Positions 1-6,080 are shown, numbered from the stretch's first letter. The stretch: 6,130 bases of DNA from an uncultured Clostridium sp. (GCA_946575275.1 CAMNZV010000109.1:1-6130); one strand, 5' to 3'. Notes: generated by a model from the sequence alone, not told the origin. Program-made: numbers and translations.

Positions 1-780
1 AAAAGTGCTAATGTATCAACAGATGATGTACAAGCAATTGGAATTGGGTCACCAGGACCACTTGATGCTAAGAAAGGTACTATTATTACAACACCAAATT
101 TACCTTTTAAGAATTATAATGTTGTAAAACCAATAAAAGATAAATTTAATATTCCTACATTTATAGATAATGATGCAAATGTAGCTGCCATTGGTGAATT
201 TATGTTTGGAGCTGGAAAGGGCAAGGAAAATATAGTGTTCTTTACAGTTAGCACAGGAGTAGGTGGAGGTGCTGTTTTAAATGGAAAAGCATACAGAGGA
301 AACACCTCAAATGCCTTAGAAATAGGACATATGACAGTAGCACCAAATGGACCTAGATGTAATTGTGGAAATATTGGATGTTTAGAAGCAGTTTCTTCAG
401 GAACAGCAATAGGAAAAAGAGGACAAGAAGCTGTATTAACAAATGTTGAAACTTCACTTAAGAAATACGAAAAAATAACTTCTTATGAAGTATTTACTGA
501 AGCAAAAAATGGAGATTTAGTTGCAAAAGAAATTATTGATAATGCATTAAATTATCTAGGAATTGGAGTTGCTAATGCTATTTCAATATTTGACCCCGAA
601 ATGGTAATTATAGGGGGCGGAGTTGCCAAGGTTGGAGATATTTTATTTGATAAAGTAAAAGAAGTTGTAAATAAGAGATGTTTTAAATCAATGGCTCAAT
701 CTTGTGAAATAGTTCCAGCAGGGCTTGGAGCAGATGCTGGTGTTATGGGTGCTGTTGCACTTGCAATTTTAGAAGGATAA
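1..780 (+). CDS. glcK: ROK-family sugar kinase, probable glucokinase (5' end missing)
   Basis: This ATP-dependent cytoplasmic sugar kinase most likely phosphorylates glucose to glucose-6-phosphate. The reading frame is open from base 1, so 259 C-terminal residues are visible. ROK glucokinases are usually about 310-320 residues, so roughly 55 residues, including the N-terminal ATP-phosphate loop, lie upstream of the window. Counting from the first visible codon, GIGSPGPLD is at about 14-22 and TPNLPF at about 32-37. DNDAN at 56-60 carries the expected catalytic Asp. STGVGGGAV is at 84-92. The ROK zinc site is EIGHM (His110) plus CNCGNIGCLEA (Cys120, Cys122, Cys127). IIGGGVA at 203-209 is the C-terminal nucleotide-binding strand. 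An internal ATG at 202 lies downstream of the catalytic Asp and is not the true start. ROK kinases for other sugars (fructose, N-acetylmannosamine) share these motifs, so the substrate and the symbol are inferred. No helix-turn-helix repressor domain is visible in this part. Confidence 0.87.
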   Translation, partial: KSANVSTDDVQAIGIGSPGPLDAKKGTIITTPNLPFKNYNVVKPIKDKFNIPTFIDNDANVAAIGEFMFGAGKGKENIVFFTVSTGVGGGAVLNGKAYRGNTSNALEIGHMTVAPNGPRCNCGNIGCLEAVSSGTAIGKRGQEAVLTNVETSLKKYEKITSYEVFTEAKNGDLVAKEIIDNALNYLGIGVANAISIFDPEMVIIGGGVAKVGDILFDKVKEVVNKRCFKSMAQSCEIVPAGLGADAGVMGAVALAILEG

Positions 781-792
781 TATAAATGGATA

Positions 793-825
793 AATAAAGG
801 GATTGTTATAGACAATCCCTTTATT
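793..825 (+). terminator. Intrinsic terminator after the ROK kinase gene
   Basis: A perfect 14-bp inverted repeat (arms 793-806 and 812-825) closes on a 5-base loop, TATAG. The inner 8 bp (GGGATTGT/ACAATCCC) are the strong core, and the following TTTATTGAATTT supplies the U-rich tract. It begins 12 bases after the kinase stop codon. Only 20 bases separate it from the next start codon, so it also lies inside any leader of the downstream gene that is transcribed from further up. Confidence 0.85.
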
Positions 826-845
826 GAATTTAAGGAGGAATTTAA

Positions 846-1469
846 ATGACAACAATTTATTTAACAAGACATGGCAGTACCATGTGGAATTATGAAAAAA
901 GATTTCAAGGACAAAAGGATTCTGAATTAACGGAAGAAGGGATAGGACAAGCAGAGTCTCTTAGAAACAGAATAAATGATATGGATATTGATGTTATATA
1001 CACAAGCCCAATAAAGAGAGCCTTTAGAACTGCAAATATTGTAAGGGGTAATAAAGACATTGAAATAATTACGTCTGATGCATTAAAGGAATTGCATTTT
1101 GGAGAATATGAAGGACTTACTGAAGAGGAGCTTTTAGCACAGGGGAGAGGAAGTGAACTTAGAAAGGTTTTTGCAGGTGAAATAGATGTAAGGCTTCCTG
1201 GTGGTGAAACTTTAAGAGAGTTATCACACAGGGTAGGAGAATTTATAGATAATATTTTAGCGTGCCAGGAAGGCAAATCAGTATTAGTTGTAACTCATGG
1301 GGCAGCTCTTAGAGCTATTATAAGACATATTGAAAAAAAAGATGAATATCCAAACTTCATTGTTGGGCAAACTACATTAACAAAGGTAAATTATATAAAT
1401 GGAAATGCAGAAATGGAATATATAAACGATGGTAGCCATCTAAAGGATAATAAGAAAATAGGATGGTAA
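846..1469 (+). CDS. Histidine phosphatase family protein (phosphoglycerate mutase-like)
   Basis: This 207-residue cytoplasmic member of the histidine phosphatase superfamily has the length of the single-domain PhoE/CobC/GpmB-like enzymes. LTRHGSTMWN at residues 6-15 holds the phospho-accepting His9 and the phosphate-binding Arg8. YTSPIKRAFRTA at 52-63 supplies the second phosphate-pocket Arg58. LKELHFGEYEG at 80-90 contains Glu82, the likely general acid. VVTHGAALRAI at 148-158 carries the second catalytic His151. The ATG at 846 is well placed, with AAGGAGG at 832-838 and a 7-base spacer. cinA follows after 19 bases with its own ribosome-binding site, so the two are probably co-transcribed. 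Substrate cannot be read from the sequence. Candidates include a broad-specificity sugar-phosphate or nucleotide phosphatase and alpha-ribazole phosphatase, but no cobalamin genes are adjacent. True phosphoglycerate mutase activity is unlikely, because cofactor-dependent mutases are longer (about 230-250 residues). Confidence 0.9.
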   Translation: MTTIYLTRHGSTMWNYEKRFQGQKDSELTEEGIGQAESLRNRINDMDIDVIYTSPIKRAFRTANIVRGNKDIEIITSDALKELHFGEYEGLTEEELLAQGRGSELRKVFAGEIDVRLPGGETLRELSHRVGEFIDNILACQEGKSVLVVTHGAALRAIIRHIEKKDEYPNFIVGQTTLTKVNYINGNAEMEYINDGSHLKDNKKIGW

Positions 1470-1488
1470 AATAATAGGAGGGACATAA

Positions 1489-2730
1489 ATGAAAGCAGAA
1501 ATTGTAGCTGTAGGAACTGAAATATTACTTGGGGATATAGTTAACACAAATGCACAATATTTATCAAAAGAGTTAGCCTCTATTGGAATTGAAGTGTTTA
1601 GGCAAGAAGTTGTAGGTGATAACAAAGTAAGATTACTAGAAGTTTTTGATGAAGCCTTTAAGAGAAGTGATATTGTTATTACAACTGGAGGACTTGGACC
1701 TACGCAGGATGATTTAACTAAGGAAACAGCATGTGAATTTTTTGGATATCAGTTGGTTAGACATGAAGAATCCTATAACTATTTAGTAACTAGATATAAA
1801 AAAATAAATAGAGAACTTACTTCTAATAATTTAAAACAAGTAGATTTTCCAAAGGAAGCCATAGTACTTCCAAATCCAAATGGGACAGCACCAGGTGCAA
1901 TATTAGAAAAAAACAATAAGTTTATTATAGTATTGCCAGGTCCACCTAAGGAAATGAAGCCAATGTTTGAAAATCATGTTAAGGAATTTTTGTCTAAAAA
2001 GGGTGATGGAATAATAGTTTCTAAAGTACTTAGAGTTCTTGGTATTGGGGAAAGCACAGCAGCATTAAAGCTAAAGGATATTATTGATAATGGAGTTAAT
2101 CCAACTGTTGCACCTTATGCAAAGGATGAGGATGTGATTTTTAGAGTTACAGCAAAGGGTAATAATAAAGAAGAGGCTTTAAAATTAATAGAGCCTGTAA
2201 AAGAAAATATAAAGTCTACTTTAGGTGAAGATTACTATGGTGAGGGTGAGGAAAACAATATTCAAAGTGTACTGTGTAAGTTACTAATTGATAAAAACCT
2301 AACAATTTCTACAGCAGAATCCTGTACGGGGGGTATGATAGCAAGTAAACTTGTATCCTATCCTGGTGTTTCAAAGGTGTTTTTGGAAGGTTCCGTAACA
2401 TATTCAAATGAAGCTAAAATAAGAACATTAAATGTTAAAAAAGAAACATTAGACAATTACGGTGCAGTAAGCAAAGAGACAGCCTATGAAATGGCTATGG
2501 GGATAGCAAAGAGAACAGGTTCAGATGTGGCAATTGTAACTACAGGAATTGCAGGACCTGGTGGGGGGACTGAAGAAAAACCTGTAGGTCTTGTATACAT
2601 TGGACTTTATTATAAAGGAAATATAGAGGTGTATAAGGAAGTATTTGCTATGGATAGACAATCTATAAGAAATAAAGCATCAATTACTGCCTTAGATAAA
2701 GTTCGTAGAAAGATTATTTCACTAGGATAA
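1489..2730 (+). CDS. cinA: CinA: competence/damage-inducible protein A, NMN deamidase
   Basis: Full-length two-domain CinA of 413 residues, the usual family size. The N-terminal domain (about 1-170) is the MoaB/MogA-like COG1058 fold, with AVGTEILLGDIVNTNA at 7-22, TTGGLGPTQDD at 65-75, LPNPNGTAPG at 127-136 and LPGPPKEM at 149-156. Homologues of this domain have been reported to hydrolyse ADP-ribose. A linker domain follows. The C-terminal PncC domain (about 255-410) has STAESCTGG at 274-282, GSVTYSNEAK at 301-310 and TTGIAGPGGG at 351-360. In characterised homologues it converts nicotinamide mononucleotide to nicotinate mononucleotide plus ammonia, returning NMN to the NAD cycle. The start is set by AGGAGG at 1476-1481, 7 bases before the ATG. 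It lies 19 bases after the phosphatase gene, likely in one operon, and is followed by a strong hairpin. Competence induction is known in streptococci and Bacillus; nothing here shows it for this gene. No frameshift or missing motif was found. Confidence 0.96.
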   Translation: MKAEIVAVGTEILLGDIVNTNAQYLSKELASIGIEVFRQEVVGDNKVRLLEVFDEAFKRSDIVITTGGLGPTQDDLTKETACEFFGYQLVRHEESYNYLVTRYKKINRELTSNNLKQVDFPKEAIVLPNPNGTAPGAILEKNNKFIIVLPGPPKEMKPMFENHVKEFLSKKGDGIIVSKVLRVLGIGESTAALKLKDIIDNGVNPTVAPYAKDEDVIFRVTAKGNNKEEALKLIEPVKENIKSTLGEDYYGEGEENNIQSVLCKLLIDKNLTISTAESCTGGMIASKLVSYPGVSKVFLEGSVTYSNEAKIRTLNVKKETLDNYGAVSKETAYEMAMGIAKRTGSDVAIVTTGIAGPGGGTEEKPVGLVYIGLYYKGNIEVYKEVFAMDRQSIRNKASITALDKVRRKIISLG

Positions 2731-2737
2731 AAGTAAA

Positions 2738-2764
2738 GGGCCACTATACAAAGTGTAGTGGCCC
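2738..2764. terminator. Hairpin terminator between convergent units, probably bidirectional
   Basis: A 9-bp GC-rich perfect stem (GGGCCACTA at 2738-2746 with TAGTGGCCC at 2756-2764) extends by one G-U wobble and two more pairs to an AAA loop. It starts 7 bases after the cinA stop. On the plus strand the sequence after it (AATTACTATA) has only a weak U-tract. On the minus strand the sequence after it reads TTTACTTTTA, a better tract, so it may also end the convergent sirtuin/SH3-like transcript, whose last stop codon lies 94 bases away. Confidence 0.75.
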
Positions 2765-2858
2765 AATTACTATATAAATAAAATGGGGGAGAGGCGATTA
2801 TAAAAGCATCGCGCTTCATTAATAATTATTACCTAAATAAATTTTTTTATACAATAAT
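2765..2858. other. Convergent intergenic spacer with a GC-richer patch and small hairpin
   Basis: This spacer lies between the cinA terminator and the end of the minus-strand unit. It is mostly AT-rich, but 2784-2817 is clearly richer in G and C. That patch can fold into a small stem (GCGAT at 2794-2798 with ATCGC at 2808-2812, extendable by three pairs past a bulged G2813). A run of seven T follows at 2842-2848. The patch lacks a credible gene: the plus-strand ATG at 2783 opens only six codons. Its role is unknown; it may be terminator-related or a remnant of a repeat. Confidence 0.4.
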
Positions 2859-3287
2859 TTATTTTTTAGTTATATTTCTTGAAGTCGAATATAGTATTGT
2901 AAAATCCTTTTGATTAACCCATCCTCTAGAGTTAATATTGTTATCAGAAGGTATTGCAACATAGTACCATAAAGAATTATTTATTTCAGCCATATCAATA
3001 ATATAAACCTCCATTTTTATGCCATTTGTATTAAGTACAACAGAATCCTTTACTGGGGCTAATAGTATTTTTGTATTTGAATCTATTATTCCATATTTAT
3101 TTTCAGGGGTTAGAAATGATATCTTTATTTTTGAAATAGATGAATAATTAGATATCTTATGTCTTAAAGAGGAATTTTGATTTTTGGCAATCATTAGTTG
3201 GTGCTTAATAATAGCAATTTTTTTATTATTATATAATACTAAAAAAACGATAATTAAAATCATTGAAAGGAATAATATATATTTCAT
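2859..3287 (-). CDS. Small membrane-anchored protein with a probable bacterial SH3-like domain
   Basis: I do not recognise this 142-residue protein as a named family. Residues 3-19 are an uninterrupted hydrophobic helix (ILFLSMILIIVFLVLY). It reads as an uncleaved membrane anchor, because no signal-peptidase or lipobox site follows and the next residues (NNKK) are basic. Residues 22-50 are polar, Gln/Asn/Lys-rich and possibly helical. Residues about 64-131 resemble a bacterial SH3 fold: KYGIID, then ILLAPVKDSVVLNTNG, the strand KMEVYIID, SLWYYVAI with the typical WyyV signature, and the closing RGWVNQKDF. Such domains usually bind peptidoglycan or act as extracytoplasmic adaptors. The start is supported by AGGAG (3298 down to 3294), 6 bases before the ATG. 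It lies 43 bases after the sirtuin gene on the same strand with no terminator between, so the two are probably co-transcribed. The domain assignment is by pattern only. A function in the cell envelope or in signalling is inference. Confidence 0.75.
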   Translation of the reverse strand: MKYILFLSMILIIVFLVLYNNKKIAIIKHQLMIAKNQNSSLRHKISNYSSISKIKISFLTPENKYGIIDSNTKILLAPVKDSVVLNTNGIKMEVYIIDMAEINNSLWYYVAIPSDNNINSRGWVNQKDFTILYSTSRNITKK

Positions 3288-3330
3288 TAAAAACTCCTAA
3301 TATAAGTTGCAATAATATTATATTAGTTTT

Positions 3331-4083
3331 TTACAAAGGATATGTCATAATATTTTCCACTGATTCACCTAAAACTTTTCCTATAGAATCATGAATAACA
3401 AGAGTAGCCATACTATCAGCAGAAGTTGTACTTTTGTTTATAAGGATAAGATTTGTTCCATTAAAGTAATTTATGAGCCCGTTTGCAGGATATACAACAA
3501 GTGAAGTGCCACCAATTATTAATGTTTGAGCTTTTGATATAGCTTTAATTGCACTATGTATTATTTCATTGTTTAAGGGCTCTTCATAAAGGACTACATC
3601 TGGCTTAACTTTGCCACCGCACTTGGGGCAAATTGGAATATTATTTGAAGTTAAGATAAATTTTTCGTCATAAAATGCCTTACATTTCATGCAATAATTT
3701 CGAAGGACAGAACCATGTAGTTCAAATACCTTCTTAGAACCTGCAGCTTGATGTAAGCCGTCTATGTTTTGAGTCACTATTGCCTTTAGTTTATCCATTT
3801 CTTCAAGTTTAGCTAAAGCAATATGGGCAGCATTTGGTTTAGCGTCAGGATAAATAAGTTTATTTTTATAATATTTAAAGAATTCCTCAGGATATTTAGT
3901 AAAGAAACTGTGAGAAACTAATTGTTCTGGAGTAAGGTTAATATTAAGTTTTTCGTTCCATAAACCATTAGAACTTCTAAAATCAGGTATGTTAGATTCA
4001 GTTGAAACTCCTGCACCTCCAAAGAAAACTATGTTATGGCTTTCCTTTAATATCTCAGTAAGATTTGCTATTTGTTCAGTCAT
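3331..4083 (-). CDS. cobB: Sirtuin: NAD-dependent protein deacetylase/deacylase (Sir2 family)
   Basis: This 250-residue cytoplasmic enzyme removes acyl groups from lysine using NAD+, releasing nicotinamide and O-acyl-ADP-ribose. FGGAGVSTESNIPDFRSSNGL (21-41) is the NAD-binding loop. It has Asn31 where many sirtuins have Gly. TQNIDGLHQAAGS is at 104-116, and ELHGS at 121-125 contains the catalytic His123. The structural zinc is held by Cys131, Cys134, Cys152 and Cys155 (two CxxC pairs). PDVVLYEEPL is at 161-170, and IGGTSLVVYPANGL at 190-203 completes the nucleotide site. The Tyr-x-x-Arg pair used by SIRT5/E. coli CobB-type desuccinylases is not evident (YYKNK at 71-75), which favours plain deacetylase activity. 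The length is normal and all key residues are present. GGAGT (4096-4092 on the minus strand) lies about 8 bases before the ATG. It is divergent from hcp across a 105-base control region and heads a probable two-gene unit with the membrane protein downstream. The symbol follows general bacterial usage. Confidence 0.94.
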   Translation of the reverse strand: MTEQIANLTEILKESHNIVFFGGAGVSTESNIPDFRSSNGLWNEKLNINLTPEQLVSHSFFTKYPEEFFKYYKNKLIYPDAKPNAAHIALAKLEEMDKLKAIVTQNIDGLHQAAGSKKVFELHGSVLRNYCMKCKAFYDEKFILTSNNIPICPKCGGKVKPDVVLYEEPLNNEIIHSAIKAISKAQTLIIGGTSLVVYPANGLINYFNGTNLILINKSTTSADSMATLVIHDSIGKVLGESVENIMTYPL

Positions 4084-4106
4084 AAAATCAACTCCAATTA
4101 TTAATA

Positions 4107-4119
4107 GTTATATTATAAC
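4107..4119. promoter_or_regulatory. 13-bp perfect palindrome over the sirtuin -10 region (candidate operator)
   Basis: GTTATA-T-TATAAC is a perfect inverted repeat with 6-bp arms and a one-base centre. Read on the minus strand, it contains TATAAT (4117 down to 4112), a consensus -10 hexamer about 29 bases before the sirtuin ATG. A weak -35-like TTTAGA lies 19 bases further up. The spacing is longer than ideal. It resembles the architecture of a repressor site over a promoter. In DNA this AT-rich a short palindrome can arise by chance, and it does not match a PerR/Fur box well enough to name. Confidence 0.35.
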
Positions 4120-4123
4120 AAAA

Positions 4124-4155
4124 AGATAGTATATTATCTAAAGTATATGATAATA
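4124..4155. promoter_or_regulatory. Nested dyads and possible hcp promoter region
   Basis: Two overlapping dyads lie upstream of hcp: AGATA at 4124-4128 with TATCT at 4135-4139, and TATTATC at 4132-4138 with GATAATA at 4149-4155 (7-bp arms, 10-base spacer). A possible -10 for hcp, TATGAT, is at 4146-4151. No good -35 sits 17 bases before it, which would fit an activator-dependent promoter. Hcp genes in many anaerobes are controlled by CRP/FNR-type nitrosative-stress regulators, but I cannot match this site to a known consensus. Confidence 0.3.
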
Positions 4156-4174
4156 ATAAAGTAGAATAATATTC

Positions 4175-4180
4175 AAGGAG
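4175..4180 (+). promoter_or_regulatory. Ribosome-binding site that decides the hcp start
   Basis: AAGGAG is the only good Shine-Dalgarno sequence here. It lies 8 bases before the ATG at 4189, the normal spacing. The alternative GTG at 4180 overlaps its last base, and the ATG at 4183 is only 2 bases away, so neither can be used efficiently. Confidence 0.85.
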
Positions 4181-4188
4181 TGATGTTT

Positions 4189-5844
4189 ATGGATAAGAAT
4201 CTTATGTTTTGCTATCAATGTGAACAAACAGCAGGGGGAAAAGGATGTACAAAAAGTGGAGTCTGTGGTAAGACACCTGAAATAGCTAATTTACAGGACT
4301 TACTTATATATCAGTTAAAAGGAATATCTTGCTATGCAAAAAAAATAATTGAACAAGGGAAGGTTATAGATAAGGAAATAGTAAAGTTTGTAGAAAATGG
4401 GTTATTTACAACGTTAACCAATGTAAATTTTGATGCAGAAGTACATGTAAAAATGTTAAAGGAATCTCAAAAAATAAAGGAAAAAATAAGAGGTGAAGCA
4501 CCAGAAGGTAGTTATCCAGAGGCAGCTACCTATAATTTAAGTCATTCAAAGGAAGAAATGCTTAAGGATTCTGAAAAGGCTGGGATAATGTATGATGAAA
4601 GCATAAATGCTGATATTCGTTCATTAAGGTCAACAATATTATATGGATTAAAAGGTGTAGCAGCTTATGGACACCAAGCAAGGTTTATAGGATATAGCAA
4701 TGATCAAGTAGATAATATTTATTTTTTAGGGTTAGAAGCTACTACAAATAATAGCCTAACACTTGAAGATATGATACAAATGACAATGAGGGTAGGAGAT
4801 ATGAGTGTTCAAGTTATGAAAACTTTAGATGAAGCTAATACAAGTAGATACAAAAATCCATCACCTCAAAAGGTAAATGTAAATATTAAAAGGGGTCCAT
4901 TTATTATTGTTTCAGGTCATGATCTTAGGGATTTAGAAATGTTACTAGAACAAACAGATGGAAAAGGTATTAATATATATACCCATGGTGAAATGTTACC
5001 ATCTCATGGATACCCAGAATTAAAGAAATATAAACACTTAGTTGGTAACTTTGGGTCAGCATGGCAAAATCAACAAAAGGAATTTGATGGTATACCTGGA
5101 TGTATATTAATGACTACTAATTGTTTAATGAGGCCAAGAGAAACATATAAAGATAGAATATTTTCAACAAGTGTTGTAGGTTGGGATGGTATAAAGCACA
5201 TTGATGTGAGGGAGGACGGAACTAAGGATTTTAGTGAAATTATTAATAAAGCTCTTGAATTAGGTGGATTTGAAAAGGATGAAGAGGTAAAGGAAATTTT
5301 GGTAGGGTTTGGACACAATGCAACCTTATCTAATGCAGAGACAATAGTTGGGGCTGTTAAATCAGGTGAAGTAAAACATTTCTTCCTAATAGGTGGTTGT
5401 GATGGTGCAAGACCTGGCAGGAGCTATTATACTGAATTTGCACAGATGGTTCCAAATGACTGTATAATACTTACTTTAGCCTGTGGCAAATATAGATTTA
5501 ACAAATTAGAATTTGGAGAGGTGGCTGGTTTACCAAGACTATTAGATGTGGGGCAATGTAATGATGCATATTCTGCTGTTAGAATTGCAACAGCCTTAGC
5601 TGATGCATTTGATACTGATGTTAATGGATTACCACTATCAATAATACTTTCATGGTATGAACAAAAAGCAGTGGCGGATTTATTGGCATTATTATCACTT
5701 GGAATAAAGGGAATATTTCTTGGGCCTTCTCTTCCAGCTTTCTTAAGTCCAAATGTATTACAATATCTTGTAGATACATTTAATATACGACCTACAAGTG
5801 AAGCAAAAGATGATTTGAAGACTTGTTTAGAGCAAGCACTATAA
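4189..5844 (+). CDS. hcp: Hydroxylamine reductase / hybrid-cluster protein, anaerobe (class I) type
   Basis: This 551-residue iron-sulfur-oxygen protein of the cytoplasm reduces hydroxylamine to ammonia in vitro. In E. coli its family acts as a high-affinity NO reductase, and it is tied to nitrosative and oxidative stress. The N-terminal cubane cluster motif is Cys8-x2-Cys11-x8-Cys20-x5-Cys26, the spacing of the Desulfovibrio [4Fe-4S] type rather than the enterobacterial one. The predicted hybrid-cluster ligands are all present: His244 (SGHDL), Glu268 (HGEM), Cys312 (TNCLM), Cys404 (GGCDGA, expected persulfide), Cys432 (LACGKYRF), Cys457 (GQCNDA), Glu491 and Lys493 (WYEQK). With the ATG at 4189 as residue 1, the first three numbers coincide with those of the D. 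vulgaris protein, supporting this start over upstream GTG/ATG codons. The length matches class I; class III proteins lack about 100 residues. No Hcr-type NADH oxidoreductase adjoins it, so electrons presumably come from ferredoxin or another donor encoded elsewhere. It is divergent from the sirtuin and appears monocistronic. Confidence 0.97.
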   Translation: MDKNLMFCYQCEQTAGGKGCTKSGVCGKTPEIANLQDLLIYQLKGISCYAKKIIEQGKVIDKEIVKFVENGLFTTLTNVNFDAEVHVKMLKESQKIKEKIRGEAPEGSYPEAATYNLSHSKEEMLKDSEKAGIMYDESINADIRSLRSTILYGLKGVAAYGHQARFIGYSNDQVDNIYFLGLEATTNNSLTLEDMIQMTMRVGDMSVQVMKTLDEANTSRYKNPSPQKVNVNIKRGPFIIVSGHDLRDLEMLLEQTDGKGINIYTHGEMLPSHGYPELKKYKHLVGNFGSAWQNQQKEFDGIPGCILMTTNCLMRPRETYKDRIFSTSVVGWDGIKHIDVREDGTKDFSEIINKALELGGFEKDEEVKEILVGFGHNATLSNAETIVGAVKSGEVKHFFLIGGCDGARPGRSYYTEFAQMVPNDCIILTLACGKYRFNKLEFGEVAGLPRLLDVGQCNDAYSAVRIATALADAFDTDVNGLPLSIILSWYEQKAVADLLALLSLGIKGIFLGPSLPAFLSPNVLQYLVDTFNIRPTSEAKDDLKTCLEQAL

Positions 5845-5849
5845 ATTAT

Positions 5850-5885
5850 TTTGAACACTATAATTATTGTATTATAGTGTTCAAA
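5850..5885 (+). terminator. Long AT-rich hairpin after hcp, probable terminator
   Basis: A perfect 15-bp stem (arms 5850-5864 and 5871-5885) has a 6-base loop and starts 5 bases after the hcp stop. The stem has only four G-C pairs, and the plus-strand sequence after it is C then A-rich, with no U-tract. It is therefore not a textbook intrinsic terminator. It may act by stabilising the 3' end or with a factor. Its position fits the end of hcp and separation from the RNA genes. Confidence 0.6.
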
Positions 5886-5887
5886 CC

Positions 5888-5945
5888 AAAAAAAATAAAA
5901 AAACTATAAAAAATGTTTGACATAATGTGAATATCATAATATAAT
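5888..5945 (+). promoter_or_regulatory. Strong rRNA-type promoter with UP-like A-tracts
   Basis: TTGACA at 5917-5922 and TATAAT at 5940-5945 both match the sigma-A (sigma-70) consensus perfectly and are 17 bases apart, the ideal spacing. Three A-tracts (5888-5895, 5897-5903, 5908-5913) lie immediately upstream in roughly helical phase, where a UP element contacts the RNA polymerase alpha subunits. The expected transcription start is about 5952-5953, only a few bases before the 5S sequence. Confidence 0.9.
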
Positions 5946-5956
5946 ACTACTTGTGC

Positions 5957-6074
5957 ATCTGGTGATGATGGCGTAGAGGAAACACTCCTTCCCATTCCGA
6001 ACAGGAAAGTTAAGCTCTACAGCGCTGATGGTACTGCACGGGAGACTGTGTGGGAGAGTAAGACGTTGCCAGGT
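5957..6074 (+). rRNA. rrf: 5S ribosomal RNA
   Basis: This is the large-subunit 5S rRNA, about 117 bases. It contains the conserved family blocks CCCATTCCGAACAGGAAAGT and TTAAGCTCTACAGCGC, then GATGGTACTGC and GGGAGAGTAAGACG. The ends are set by helix I, where CTGG at 5959-5962 pairs with CCAG at 6069-6072 and flanking pairs reach 5957 and 6074. The exact termini may be off by one or two bases. No 23S rRNA precedes it; the hcp gene does. It has its own promoter, and a tRNA-Phe begins 6 bases later, so both are presumably cut from one precursor. Confidence 0.95.
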
Positions 6075-6080
6075 TAATGT

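Noticed and set aside
202..780. A short separate kinase gene starting at the ATG at 202
   Set aside because: The same frame is open back to base 1 and encodes essential ROK motifs (GIGSPGP, DNDAN) before that ATG, so the gene is simply truncated by the window edge.
905..1276. Minus-strand 123-codon reading frame opposite the phosphatase gene
   Set aside because: It is a shadow of the histidine phosphatase frame, with Ser/Pro-rich, low-information sequence and no ribosome-binding site of note.
2783..2803. Tiny plus-strand ORF starting at the ATG at 2783
   Set aside because: It has only six codons and no Shine-Dalgarno sequence upstream.
2610..2819. Minus-strand 69-codon reading frame overlapping the 3' end of cinA
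   Set aside because: It runs straight through the GC-rich terminator hairpin and antisense to conserved CinA sequence. It has no proper ribosome-binding site, and its composition is that of a shadow frame.
4107..4119. PerR or Fur box
   Set aside because: The palindrome is 6-1-6 and fits the 7-1-7 PerR/Fur consensus poorly when aligned on either strand. It is kept only as an unnamed candidate operator.
5427..5858. Minus-strand 143-codon reading frame opposite hcp
   Set aside because: It is antisense to the conserved hybrid-cluster ligand region of Hcp, extends into the terminator stem, and shows no recognisable domain.
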